DNA of 64,000 bases, taken from NCBI RefSeq assembly GCF_002155425.1, contig NZ_MUYG01000011.1, positions 682,001 to 746,000 of the forward strand. Direction: 5' to 3'. The notes beneath the pieces were generated by a model. It was not told where the DNA came from and searched no databases. It saw nothing but the letters and a program-made list of their open reading frames with translations. How positions within the stretch are numbered: position 1 is the stretch's first letter; every line of letters starts with the position of its first letter. Positions 43,296-51,834 of this stretch are shown here, one piece after another. Made by a program: the position numbers and the translations under genes. This stretch comes from Erythrobacter donghaensis (GTDB lineage: Bacteria; Pseudomonadota; Alphaproteobacteria; Sphingomonadales; Sphingomonadaceae).

Positions 43296-44180
43296 ATGCC
43301 TGCACGTCGCCTGCCCCCTCTGCGCGCTCTGGAAGCCTTCATGCGCACTGTGCGTCTGGGTTCGGCACGCGCGGCGGCGGAGGAGATCGGCCTCAGCCCT
43401 TCGGCCCTGTCGCGGCGGATCAGCAATCTTGAGGAATTCGTCGGCAAGAAGCTGTTCACCCGCGCGCGCCAATCGATGCAGCTGACCGATGAAGGGCAGG
43501 CCTTCTACGAGGCGGTCAATCCGCACATGGAAGCGCTCGCCCGCGCGGTGGAGAGCCAGTCGGACAATATCGCGCTGCTGCGGCTGCGGCTGGGCGTGCT
43601 GCCGATGTTCGGCAGCCAGCGCCTGTTCCCGCGGCTGGGCGAGCTGCGCAAGCGCCACCCGCTGCTCCACATCGACATCGACACCGCCCCGCATCTGGAA
43701 GACCGGGTAGGCGATACGCTCGATGCGGCGATCATCCTTTCACGCGGACCTGCGAGCGGGCTGCACGCGGTGCGGCTCGACCACAATCTGGTTCACGCGA
43801 TCTGCTCCAAGGACACCGCCCGCAATATCGGCCCGGACATCACGCCCGAGGCGATGGCCAAGCAGACTTTCCTGATCCACAACGAACTGCCGGAAAGCTT
43901 CGTCGCGTGGAAGAAGGCCAACGGGCTCGAACAGATGGACCCGGCGGCGATCGACCATTACGATTCGGGCGCGCTGATGCTGGAGGCCGCCGCGCAGGGC
44001 CTCGGCGTTGCGATCATGCACGACGATCACCTGCGCCGCGCCAACGACAACCGCCTCACCAACCTGCCAGGCAAGCCGGTGGAGAGCCCCTATAGCTACT
44101 GGTTCGTGTGCAAGCCGGTGGCGCTGGAAAGCCGCCCGGTGCGCATCTTCCACGACTGGCTGGTGCGCGCGGGGCTCTAA
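43296..44180 (+). CDS. LysR family transcriptional regulator (GcvA-like)
   Basis: A 294-residue regulator with N-terminal winged helix (PPLRALEAFMRTVRLGSARA, then LSPSALSRRISNLEEFVGKK) and a periplasmic-binding-like effector domain from about residue 88. The PPLxALxAFxxxxR opening is that of GcvA-type regulators. A strong site AAGGAGAGAG precedes the ATG. The usual divergently transcribed target is absent: the gene upstream, corC, points the same way, and the downstream gene is convergent. Stop shares CTAA with plsC. The controlled genes are therefore unclear. Confidence 0.9.
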   Translation: MPARRLPPLRALEAFMRTVRLGSARAAAEEIGLSPSALSRRISNLEEFVGKKLFTRARQSMQLTDEGQAFYEAVNPHMEALARAVESQSDNIALLRLRLGVLPMFGSQRLFPRLGELRKRHPLLHIDIDTAPHLEDRVGDTLDAAIILSRGPASGLHAVRLDHNLVHAICSKDTARNIGPDITPEAMAKQTFLIHNELPESFVAWKKANGLEQMDPAAIDHYDSGALMLEAAAQGLGVAIMHDDHLRRANDNRLTNLPGKPVESPYSYWFVCKPVALESRPVRIFHDWLVRAGL

Positions 44181-45043
44181 CCCCCCGCCTGATCTTCGTT
44201 CTTGGGCTCGTAGCGCACCGGGGCGACCGCATATTCGAACGGGCGCAGCGGCTTGCCGAGGATTGCGATCAGCGCCTCCTCGATCCGGCGGCGCGATTCC
44301 TGGCCGATCGCCTTGCGCCCGCGGAAGTCCTCTGGCGAAAAGGGCTCGAGATAGTGCAGCCGCACCTTGAACGTCCCCTTGCGCGCCAGCACGCGCTTGG
44401 CGTTGTTGAGGCCGCTTTCGTTGCCGACCCAGCCGATCCATTCGGCAACCGGGCCATAATCGAGGATCACCGGCTGGACGAGTACGCCGGGCGGCGGGGG
44501 CTCGAGCACCGAGAGCATCGAGGTCTTGAACGGCAGCAGCGATTGCCCGTCGGTGGTGGTGCCTTCGGGGAAAACCGTGACCGACCAGTTGTCGGCCAGC
44601 GCGTCCTTCAGGGCGTTGATCTGCTCGGCCACGCCCATGCGGTGCTCGCGCTTGACGAAGACCGTGCGGTTGAGGCTGGCGAGCCAGCCGACCACCGGCG
44701 CCTGCGCCAGTTCGGCCTTGGCGACGAAGGCCGTGCCGCTCGCCCCGGCGAGCGCGAGAATGTCGATCCACGACAGGTGGTTGGCGACGAAGAATACGTC
44801 GCGCCTCAGGTGCGTGCCGATCACCTCTACCTTCGCCCCGCACACCCGCGCGGCATAGCGCAGGAACAGCATCGGGAAGGGCGAGCCGTAAGACAGCGCG
44901 CGGTAGAGGTAGTGGAGCGGCACGAAGACGATGATCAGCGCGATCAGGGTCAGCGCCCGCAGCCCCAGCCGCACCCAGCCCATGGCCGAGACCGGCGTGT
45001 CCTCCCCCCGCGCGGCAGCCGCGCGCAGTTCTGCATCCTTCAT
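44177..45043 (-). CDS. 1-acyl-sn-glycerol-3-phosphate acyltransferase (PlsC-like)
   Basis: A 288-residue membrane-associated acyltransferase adding the second acyl chain to lysophosphatidate or a similar acceptor. Motif I is NHLSWIDILAL (H-x4-D), motif III FPEGTTTDGQSLLPF, preceded by a hydrophobic helix (ALTLIALIIVFVPLHYL). The long C-terminal segment rich in basic residues is seen in alphaproteobacterial members. It starts nine bases after the fur stop and is likely co-transcribed with it. Confidence 0.9.
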   Translation of the reverse strand: MKDAELRAAAARGEDTPVSAMGWVRLGLRALTLIALIIVFVPLHYLYRALSYGSPFPMLFLRYAARVCGAKVEVIGTHLRRDVFFVANHLSWIDILALAGASGTAFVAKAELAQAPVVGWLASLNRTVFVKREHRMGVAEQINALKDALADNWSVTVFPEGTTTDGQSLLPFKTSMLSVLEPPPPGVLVQPVILDYGPVAEWIGWVGNESGLNNAKRVLARKGTFKVRLHYLEPFSPEDFRGRKAIGQESRRRIEEALIAILGKPLRPFEYAVAPVRYEPKNEDQAGG

Positions 45044-45052
45044 CGGGCGGCG

Positions 45053-45487
45053 TCAGTCATTGCGCGACAAGCGGACGCCGTAGAGCTCCATGCGGTGATC
45101 GACCAGGCGGTAGCCCAGCCGCTCGGCGATCTGGCGTTGCAGCGCTTCGACTTCCGGATCGACGAATTCGACCACCTTGCCGGTCTCGACATCGATCAGG
45201 TGATCGTGGTGCGCCTCGGGCACGGGTTCATAGCGCGAGCGCCCGTCGCCGAAATCGTGGCGGTCGAGGATGCCTGCTTCCTCGAAGAGGCGCACGGTGC
45301 GGTAGACCGTGGCAATCGAGATGCGCGGATCGACCGCGACCGCGCGGCTGTGGAGCAGTTCGACATCGGGGTGGTCGTCGCTTTCCGACAGCACCTTGGC
45401 GATGACGCGGCGCTGTTCGGTGATGCGCAGGCCTTTTTCCGCGCACAGCTGTTCGAGATCGATCTTCTGGGTCAAGGAACACTCCAT
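45053..45487 (-). CDS. fur: Fur family transcriptional regulator
   Basis: A 144-residue metal-dependent repressor. The winged helix reads GLRITEQRRVIAKVLSESDD then ISIATVYRTVRLFEEAGILD; the metal-binding and dimerisation part has HHDHLIDVETGKVVEF. The C-terminal CxxC zinc motif of gammaproteobacterial Fur is absent, as is usual in alphaproteobacteria, where Fur may act as a manganese regulator (Mur) or share work with Irr. ATG at 45487 is used rather than an in-frame TTG at 45493. plsC follows. Confidence 0.9.
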   Translation of the reverse strand: MECSLTQKIDLEQLCAEKGLRITEQRRVIAKVLSESDDHPDVELLHSRAVAVDPRISIATVYRTVRLFEEAGILDRHDFGDGRSRYEPVPEAHHDHLIDVETGKVVEFVDPEVEALQRQIAERLGYRLVDHRMELYGVRLSRND

Positions 45488-45530
45488 CGCCAAGCGCGTC
45501 GCCCGGTGTCGGTGCGATCGCCCAAAAGCA

Positions 45531-45564
45531 AAGCCGCCTCATCCCTACAGGGACGAGGCGGCTT
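45531..45564 (-). terminator. terminator hairpin after the MucR gene
   Basis: AAGCCGCCTC (45531-45540) pairs perfectly with GAGGCGGCTT (45555-45564), with an inner TCCCT/AGGGA stem. Read on the minus strand it is followed by TTTGCTTTTG. It lies 61 bases after the mucR stop and before the fur start, separating the two transcripts. Confidence 0.6.
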
Positions 45565-45624
45565 GCTCAAGGCGGCTTGCCACCCTCTCAACAGGGGCGG
45601 CGTTTGCGACCCGCCGGGCTAAAA

Positions 45625-46077
45625 TCAGGCGGTCTTCTTGGCGCGGCGGGCCTTGGGCGCCACCGTGGTGCCGGGCTTGCGGCCCAGACCGATCTTCTTC
45701 GCCAGATCGCGGCGCTTTTCGGCATAGTTGGGCGCGACCATCGGATAATCGGTCGGCAAGCCCCACCGCGCGCGGTATTCTTCGGGGGTCATGTCGTAAT
45801 TGGTGCGAAGATAGCGCTTGAGCATCTTCAGCTTCTTGCCGTCTTCAAGACAGACGATGTAATCGGGCTTGACCGAATTGCGGATCGCCACGGCCGGTTG
45901 CGGCTTGGCTTCTTCGACCACCGGGGTTTCACCAAGATTGGCGAGCGCCGTATAGACGTTGGTGATCAGGCTGGGCAGATCACCCACAGCCACATCATTG
46001 TTGCTGACATGCGCTGCGACAATGTCGCTGGTCAGCGTGATAAGCGTTTCTTTCATGTCGATTTCCAGATCCTGCAT
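45625..46077 (-). CDS. Ros/MucR family regulator lacking most zinc ligands
   Basis: A 150-residue regulator with the MucR layout: SDIVAAHVSNNDVAVGDLPS (about 18-37) and the DNA-binding part LKMLKRYLRTNYDMTPEEYR, then WGLPTDYPMVAPNYAEKRRD. In Ros the zinc is held by C-C-H-H spaced +3, +10, +5. Here the same positions read Cys76, Asp79, Tyr89, Tyr94, so only one ligand remains. Zinc-independent members are known in Mesorhizobium, but loss of both histidines is notable. MucR proteins are H-NS-like global regulators of surface and motility genes. ATG at 46077 has GAGGA upstream; ATG 46056 is possible. Confidence 0.87.
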   Translation of the reverse strand: MQDLEIDMKETLITLTSDIVAAHVSNNDVAVGDLPSLITNVYTALANLGETPVVEEAKPQPAVAIRNSVKPDYIVCLEDGKKLKMLKRYLRTNYDMTPEEYRARWGLPTDYPMVAPNYAEKRRDLAKKIGLGRKPGTTVAPKARRAKKTA

Positions 46078-46194
46078 GCGTTCCTCACTGGCGGCGTTCA
46101 ACTTGCGCCGGTTACTGCGCCATGGGCCAGAGAACCAATTTTGGCAACCATGTTGCTTTGCGTAATGCACCACTTTGCGACAAATCGCGCGAGG

Positions 46195-46668
46195 TTAGAT
46201 TGTGCGAGCGAAAGTAATCGCGTCGATCCGCTCGCCATTGGCCATGCGGTAATAGTTGCGCCGCTCGCCAATCGGTTCGAAACCGAACTTGCGATACAAT
46301 TGGATAGCTGGATTGCCGCGCCGCATTTCGAGAAAAATCCGTGTGATACCGCGGGTTCGGGCGGCATCGAACAGATGCGCGATCAGCGCCGTGCCGACCC
46401 CGCGCAGCCGCGCGCCGGGGGTGACGGCGATGAGCAGCAGCTCTTCCTCGTCGAGAACATGGCGGGTGAGCACGAAACCGGCCGGCGCGGCGCGTGCGGG
46501 GCCATCGGGGATCACCAACCCTTCCGCATCGACCACCAGCGCATGGGTGCTCGGCATGGCGAGCGCATCGGCCACCTGCCGCCGGTTCCAGGCCTCGCCA
46601 AAGGCCGGGTCGAAGGCCGCTTCCATCACCGCCATGATCCGGTCGATGGTGGCAGCCGAAACGCTCAC
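46195..46668 (-). CDS. rimI: ribosomal-protein-alanine N-acetyltransferase RimI-like
   Basis: A 157-residue GNAT acetyltransferase. The acetyl-CoA-binding loop reads ARLRGVGTALIAHLF (R-x-x-G-x-G/A type) and the C-terminal ITRIFLEMRRGNPAIQLYRK with GFEPIGERRNYYRM is the RimI signature. It probably acetylates the N-terminus of ribosomal protein S18 or similar proteins. The GTG start overlaps the tsaB stop in GTGA, the usual tsaB-rimI coupling. Confidence 0.92.
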   Translation of the reverse strand: MSVSAATIDRIMAVMEAAFDPAFGEAWNRRQVADALAMPSTHALVVDAEGLVIPDGPARAAPAGFVLTRHVLDEEELLLIAVTPGARLRGVGTALIAHLFDAARTRGITRIFLEMRRGNPAIQLYRKFGFEPIGERRNYYRMANGERIDAITFARTI

Positions 46669-47297
46669 GCGCGCGCCCGCTCGGCCATCGGGGTGGCGTC
46701 GGCGCCGCGGCCATAGATCGGGGTGAGCGCGGGGGTGAAGAGCGCAGGATCGCCGAGCGGCACGGCAGCGGCTTCGGGCAGCAGCGGCAGGACAGTGCGC
46801 CCTTGTTCACCGACCAGCGCGGCCAGCTCTGCGGCGCGGCTGCCGGCAATCACCGCCGCGAGCGGGCGCGCCGCAGCCGCAGCGGGCGCGAGCGAGGCGA
46901 CCGCGCCTTGCGCCTGGCCATCGGCGCCGAAATCCTGCACGAACCACTCGCCATGACCGCCGTTGACGCACACCGTCACCTCCGATCCCGGATGCACAGC
47001 GCGCGCCTGCGCGGCGATCAGGGCGAGGGTGGGGTAGCCCAGCACTTCGGCTCCCCACGCAAAGCCCAGCGCCCGCGCGGTCGCAAGGCCGATCCGGACG
47101 CCGGTAAAGCTGCCGGGGCCGAGGCTGACGAGGATGCGCTCGCTCCGGCCCTTGTCGGGCAGGGCTGCGATCATCGGCACCAGCGCCTCGGCATGGCCGC
47201 GCCCCAGCACGCGGTGGTCGCGCGCGATCAGCGTATCGCCCTCGAACAGGGCGATGCTGCACGCCTCGGAAGCGGTTTCGATCGCCAGTGTCCGCAT
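46665..47297 (-). CDS. tsaB: tRNA threonylcarbamoyladenosine biosynthesis protein TsaB
   Basis: A 210-residue ASKHA-fold protein that partners TsaD and TsaE to make t6A37 in ANN-decoding tRNAs. Diagnostic are MRTLAIETASEACSIALFEG, the GPGSFTGVRIGLATARALGF loop and YGRGADATP near the end. The catalytic TsaD is elsewhere. It is the first gene of the minus-strand chain tsaB-rimI. Confidence 0.93.
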   Translation of the reverse strand: MRTLAIETASEACSIALFEGDTLIARDHRVLGRGHAEALVPMIAALPDKGRSERILVSLGPGSFTGVRIGLATARALGFAWGAEVLGYPTLALIAAQARAVHPGSEVTVCVNGGHGEWFVQDFGADGQAQGAVASLAPAAAAARPLAAVIAGSRAAELAALVGEQGRTVLPLLPEAAAVPLGDPALFTPALTPIYGRGADATPMAERARA

Positions 47298-47348
47298 GCC
47301 CGCGCCCTGCCTCAGCGCGCGGCCGGGTGCAAGCGGTCTGTGGCGGGC

Positions 47349-47957
47349 TCAGGCGATGCGGTTGAAGCGGTCGAAGTCTGGGCGCGGGCTGCGATCGAAA
47401 ATGCTCTCGGGGTCGCCATAGCCGACTGAGCAGATGAAGTTGACCCGGTGGCGCGGCGCATCGGCGAAGAAGGCTTCGTTGACCGCATCCTTGTCGAACC
47501 CCGACATCGGCCCGCAATCGAGCCCCACCGCGCGTGCGGCCAGCATCAGGTAGGCGCCTTGCAAGGAAGAGTTGCGGAACGCGCCTTCCTTGCGGCCTTC
47601 CTCGTCACCCTCGAACCAGCTCTTGGCGTCGGTGTGCGGGAACAGCCAGGGCAGTTCCTCATGGAAATCGATGTCGTAGCCGATCACTGCGGTCACCGGC
47701 GCGGCGGCGACCTTGTCTTTGTTGCCGTCGGACACACACTCGACCAGCTTGGCCCTGGCTTCGTCGGACTTGACCCACACGATCCGCACCGGCTGCATAT
47801 TGGCCGAGGTCGGCGCCATCTTCATCAGATCCCAGATCGCGTGAAGCTGTTCGTCGCTGACCGGCTTGTCGAGCCAGCCGTTGTAGCTGCGCGCGTCGTT
47901 GAACAGCTGAGCGAGCGCCGCGTCCGACAGGACGTGGTCGTGGAACTGGGTGGTCAT
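47349..47957 (-). CDS. nitroreductase family protein, malonic semialdehyde reductase RutE-like
   Basis: A 202-residue FMN enzyme. It opens HVLSDAALAQLFNDARSYNG with FxxARSxNGW as in RutE/HadB-type nitroreductases, then MKMAPTSANMQPVRIVWV and the C-terminal NFICSVGYGDPESIFDRSPR. RutE reduces malonic semialdehyde in pyrimidine breakdown, but no rut genes are nearby, so the substrate is uncertain. It follows the Nfu gene in the same direction with a 30-base gap. Confidence 0.87.
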   Translation of the reverse strand: MTTQFHDHVLSDAALAQLFNDARSYNGWLDKPVSDEQLHAIWDLMKMAPTSANMQPVRIVWVKSDEARAKLVECVSDGNKDKVAAAPVTAVIGYDIDFHEELPWLFPHTDAKSWFEGDEEGRKEGAFRNSSLQGAYLMLAARAVGLDCGPMSGFDKDAVNEAFFADAPRHRVNFICSVGYGDPESIFDRSPRPDFDRFNRIA

Positions 47958-47987
47958 GGTAATCCTCGTGGTTGCTTTGAAGAGAGG

Positions 47988-48566
47988 TCAGGCGGCTCTG
48001 ACTTCAACCACTTCGGGCACATAATGTTTCAACAGGCCCTCGATCCCGTGCTTCAAGGTCGCGGTGCTCGACGGGCAGCCCGAGCATGAGCCTTGCAGCG
48101 TGAGATAGACCACCCCGTCGCGAAAGCCGCGGTAGGCGATGTCGCCGCCGTCGCCGGCCACCGCCGGGCGCACGCGGGTTTCGAGCAACTCGTTGATCGC
48201 GGCGATGATCTCGGCGTCTTCGGGACGCTCTTCCACCACGGCTTCGTCTTCGGGGGGGACGGCGATGCCGTTGCCACTCGGCGCGGTAAACAAGGGCGCT
48301 TCCGAGACGAAATGATCGAGCAGGATCGCAATCACCTGCGGCCTCAGCGCGCTCCAGTCCGCGCCGGGCGCTGCGGTGACGCTGACGAAATCGGCGCCGA
48401 AGAACACGTTCACCACCTCGCCCGTATCGAAGATCGCCTGCGCCAGCGGGCTTGCCTCGGCAGCCTCGGGCGACGCGAATTCGCGGCTGCCTGCGGCCAT
48501 GACGGTCTGCCCCGGCAGGAATTTGAGCGCGGCGGGGTTGGGGGTGGTTTCGGTTTCGATGAACAT
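47988..48566 (-). CDS. Nfu-type iron-sulfur cluster scaffold protein
   Basis: A 192-residue Fe-S carrier. The N-terminal Nfu domain begins MFIETETTPNPAALKFLPGQ and the C-terminal NifU-like domain has the cluster-binding CxxC in LQGSCSGCPSSTATLKHGIE. Such proteins deliver 4Fe-4S clusters to targets such as aconitase or lipoyl synthase. ATG at 48566 preferred; the upstream in-frame extension crosses the divergent promoter region. Divergent from the M16 peptidase gene, 134 bp apart. Confidence 0.93.
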   Translation of the reverse strand: MFIETETTPNPAALKFLPGQTVMAAGSREFASPEAAEASPLAQAIFDTGEVVNVFFGADFVSVTAAPGADWSALRPQVIAILLDHFVSEAPLFTAPSGNGIAVPPEDEAVVEERPEDAEIIAAINELLETRVRPAVAGDGGDIAYRGFRDGVVYLTLQGSCSGCPSSTATLKHGIEGLLKHYVPEVVEVRAA

Positions 48567-48700
48567 GGGGCTGCATTTAAGACCGATTTTGTCGGATTTC
48601 AAGCGCGCAAAGTCGATGGGAAGGGCGCAGAACAGGGCCGATGGCTGCGGCGGGGATACATTCACTATCGCTTCACGTTTCCCCGCCCTATAAGCAGCCC

Positions 48701-51700
48701 ATGACGTCGATTTCCCGCGCGGCCCGCGCTTTCGCCTTCCTGCTCGCTCCGCTTGCGCTGGTGCAGCCGCTGGTCGCCCAGCAGAACGCCGCCCCGCAAC
48801 CGGCCCCGGCGGAAACGCCTGCGCCCGCCCCGGTGCCTGCGCCGAAGTTTGTGCAAACCAATGGCGAAGTGCCGTGGCTCTATCGCGGCTCGGATGTGCC
48901 GGTCGATGCGAAGTGGGTCTTCGGCGAAATGCCCAATGGGCTGCGCTATGCCGTGCGCCGCAACGGCGTTCCGCCGCGTCAGGTCTCGATCAGAGTGCGG
49001 ATCGACGCCGGTTCGCTGCACGAGACCGACGCCGAACAGGGCTATGCCCACCTGCTCGAACACCTGCTGTTCCGCGAGAGCAAGTACCTGGGGCAAGCCG
49101 AGGCGATCAGCGCCTGGCAACGGCTGGGCGCGACCTTCGGCAGCGATGCCAATGCCGAGACCACGCCGACCCACACTGCCTACAAGCTCGACATCCCGAA
49201 CATCGATCAGGCCAAGCTCTCCGAAAGCTTCAAGCTCCTGTCGGGCATGATCCGCGAGCCGGTGCTGAACGATGCCAATGTCGCCGCCGAACGCCCGATC
49301 GTGCTCGCCGAGAAGCGCGAGCGTGGCGGGGCGGGCCAGCGCATGGCGGAGCTGACCCGGCAGACCTTCTTTGCCGGACAGCGGCTTGCGACGCGCAGCC
49401 CGATCGGCACCGACGAAACGCTCCGGGCCGCCGACGGCAAGGGCGTGAAGGCCTTCTACGAGCGCTGGTATCGCCCCGAGAATACCGTCATCATCGTCGC
49501 GGGTGATGCCGATCCGATGGTGCTGGCTGGGCTGGTCGAACAGTGGTTCGGCGATTGGAAGGGCACCGGCACGCCGGGTGTTGCACCCGATTTCGGCGAT
49601 CCGTTGCCGCCCGCCGATGCCGTGACTCCGGAGGGTGCGACCGCGCCGATCGGGCAGCTGGCGGTGGGCGTCGAACCCGATCTGCCGCGCAGCCTCACCT
49701 ACGGCGTGCTGCGCCCGTGGCGTCCGGTCGAGGATACCATCGTCTATAATGAAGGCCTGCTGCTCGATGCGGTGGCGCAGGCGATCATCAACCGCCGGCT
49801 CGAATCGCGCGCACGCGGTGGCGGCAGTTTCCTCTATGCGCAGGTGCAGCAGGAAGACGTCTCGCGTTCGGCTGATGCGACTTTCGTGACCTTCGCCCCG
49901 CTGACCGGCGACTGGCAGGCCGCGCTCGCCGATGTGCGCAGCGTCATCGCCGATGCTCTCGTCAACCCGCCGACGCAGGAAGAGATCGACCGCGAGGTGG
50001 CCGAGTTCGACGTGGTCTTCGCCAACGGCGTCGAGCAGGAAACCGTCGAGGCCGGATCGCGGTTGGCGGACAATCTCGTCAACGCGGTCGATATCCGCGA
50101 AACCGTCGCCGCGCCGCAAGTGGTGCTCGACGTGTTCCGCGGCATGAAACCGCGCCTGACGCCCGAAGAGGTGCTGGCGCGCACGCAGGGCCTGTTCGAA
50201 GGCACCGTCACCCGTTCAGTCTATGTCACGCCTGAGTCTGGCGAGGCCGATGTCGCCGCGCTCCGTCTGGCGCTGGCGAGCGAAGCGCAGATCGACGGCA
50301 GCGCGCGCCTCGCCGCGCAGACGATCTCTTTCGACGAATTGCCCGCCGTGGGCGAGCCGGGCACCATCGTCCAGCAAAGGCCGCTTGGCGTGCTCGAGAT
50401 CGAGCAGGTCGATTTCGCTAATGGCGTCAAGGCGCTGGTCTGGGCCAATGATGCCGAGCCGGGCCGCGTCACCGTGCGCGTCCGCTTCGGCGCGGGCTGG
50501 CGCGCCTTTGACAAGGACAGCGCGGTCTATGCCTCGCTGGGGCAGGGCGCGCTGGTCGGATCGGGGCTGGGCGAGCTGGGCCAGAACGAGATCGACCGGC
50601 TGGCGACGGGCCGCAAGCTGGGCTTCGATTTCGCCATCGATGAAGCCGTGTTCACCTTCACCGCGCAGACCCGGTCGGAAGATGTCAACGACCAGCTCTA
50701 TCTCTTCGCCGCCAAGCTCGGGATGCCGCGCTGGGACAAGGACCCCGTGATCCGCGCCAAGGCGGCGGCGGAGCTGGCCTACAACACCTATGCCACCTCG
50801 CCCGGCGGCATTCTCAATCGCGATCTCGAATATCTCGTCACCGGCGGCGACCAACGCTTTGCCACGCCCGATCCGGCCGCGCTCAAGGCGGCGACGCCTG
50901 AAGGCTTCCGCCAAGTATGGGAGCCGCTGCTGAAGCAGGGTCCGATCGAGGTGCTGGTGTTCGGCGAGTTCGATTCGCCCAAGGTGATCGAGCAGCTGCG
51001 CCTGACCTTCGGCGCGCTCGCCCCGCGCGAGCCGATCCCCGCCGATGTCGCCGCCCGCGTGCCGCCCTTCGCGCCCCCTGCCGCAGCGCCGCAGGTGGTC
51101 GCGCATCGCGGCGATGCCAACCAGGCAGCCGCCGTGGTCGCCTGGCCAAGCGGGGGCGGGGTTGCGAGCTTGCGCGAAAGCCGTCAGCTCGAAATTCTCA
51201 CCCAGCTGTTCAACAACCGCCTGCTTGATGCCCTGCGCGAACGCGCCGGGGCGAGCTATTCGCCGCAGGTGTTCTCGAACTGGCCGTCCGATCTCGCCAG
51301 CGGCGGGCGGATCACCGCGCTGGCCCAGCTGGAGCCCGAATTCGTGCCGGTGTTCTTCGCCGAGGCGGACCGCATCGCCAAGGATCTCGCTGCCAACCCG
51401 CCCACCGCGGACGAGCTGGCGCGGGTGACCGAGCCGCTTGGCCAGATGATCCGCCGCGCTTCGACCGGGAACCAGTTCTGGCTCTACAACCTCGAAGGCG
51501 CGACCACCGATCCGCAGCGCGTGGTGCTGCTGCGCACCTTGCTGTCCGACTATTCGCAGACCAGCCCGCAGATCATGCAGTTCCTCGCCGATCGCTATTT
51601 CGCCAAGACATCGCCGTTCCGACTGGCGATCATCCCCGAAGGCCAGACCCTTGCCCAGGGACCGGCGCCATCGCCGGCGACTGGCGGGGCGAGTGCGAAT

Positions 51701-51730
51701 GCTGCGCAACCCGTGCCGGCGGGGCGCTGA
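48701..51730 (+). CDS. M16 family zinc metalloprotease, secreted
   Basis: A 1009-residue protein with a signal peptide (AARAFAFLLAPLALVQPLVA) and a proline/alanine-rich linker before two tandem pitrilysin-type halves. The first carries the inverted zinc motif HLLEH (in GYAHLLEHLLFRES, H-x2-E-H) and a downstream glutamate in ERPIVLAEKRERGG; the second half (from about 560) lacks the motif and is structural. It probably degrades peptides in the periplasm or at the outer membrane. A short TAAATTGTCC-rich segment and a hairpin follow its stop. Confidence 0.92.
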   Translation: MTSISRAARAFAFLLAPLALVQPLVAQQNAAPQPAPAETPAPAPVPAPKFVQTNGEVPWLYRGSDVPVDAKWVFGEMPNGLRYAVRRNGVPPRQVSIRVRIDAGSLHETDAEQGYAHLLEHLLFRESKYLGQAEAISAWQRLGATFGSDANAETTPTHTAYKLDIPNIDQAKLSESFKLLSGMIREPVLNDANVAAERPIVLAEKRERGGAGQRMAELTRQTFFAGQRLATRSPIGTDETLRAADGKGVKAFYERWYRPENTVIIVAGDADPMVLAGLVEQWFGDWKGTGTPGVAPDFGDPLPPADAVTPEGATAPIGQLAVGVEPDLPRSLTYGVLRPWRPVEDTIVYNEGLLLDAVAQAIINRRLESRARGGGSFLYAQVQQEDVSRSADATFVTFAPLTGDWQAALADVRSVIADALVNPPTQEEIDREVAEFDVVFANGVEQETVEAGSRLADNLVNAVDIRETVAAPQVVLDVFRGMKPRLTPEEVLARTQGLFEGTVTRSVYVTPESGEADVAALRLALASEAQIDGSARLAAQTISFDELPAVGEPGTIVQQRPLGVLEIEQVDFANGVKALVWANDAEPGRVTVRVRFGAGWRAFDKDSAVYASLGQGALVGSGLGELGQNEIDRLATGRKLGFDFAIDEAVFTFTAQTRSEDVNDQLYLFAAKLGMPRWDKDPVIRAKAAAELAYNTYATSPGGILNRDLEYLVTGGDQRFATPDPAALKAATPEGFRQVWEPLLKQGPIEVLVFGEFDSPKVIEQLRLTFGALAPREPIPADVAARVPPFAPPAAAPQVVAHRGDANQAAAVVAWPSGGGVASLRESRQLEILTQLFNNRLLDALRERAGASYSPQVFSNWPSDLASGGRITALAQLEPEFVPVFFAEADRIAKDLAANPPTADELARVTEPLGQMIRRASTGNQFWLYNLEGATTDPQRVVLLRTLLSDYSQTSPQIMQFLADRYFAKTSPFRLAIIPEGQTLAQGPAPSPATGGASANAAQPVPAGR

Positions 51731-51771
51731 TCGATCCGGCGGCTTGCTGTGATCGGGAAATAATATTGTCC

Positions 51772-51790
51772 AAAGCGGCATTGCCGCTTT
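51772..51790. terminator. inverted repeat after the M16 protease gene
   Basis: AAAGCGGCA, T, TGCCGCTTT is a perfect 9-bp inverted repeat (functional stem AAAGCGG/CCGCTTT, loop CATTG), 42 bases after the stop and followed by TACAATT. It looks like an intrinsic-type terminator for the protease gene. Confidence 0.5.
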
Positions 51791-51820
51791 ACAATTCGTG
51801 CCCCCATCCTGTAGCGGGCG

Positions 51821-51834
51821 CCCCCGCGCGGGGG
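51821..51834 (+). promoter_or_regulatory. GC palindrome in the aroG leader
   Basis: CCCCCGCGCGGGGG, a self-complementary 14-mer, lies 28 bases before the DAHP synthase start. It could be a regulatory hairpin or operator; I see no leader peptide rich in aromatic codons that would indicate classical attenuation. Confidence 0.3.
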
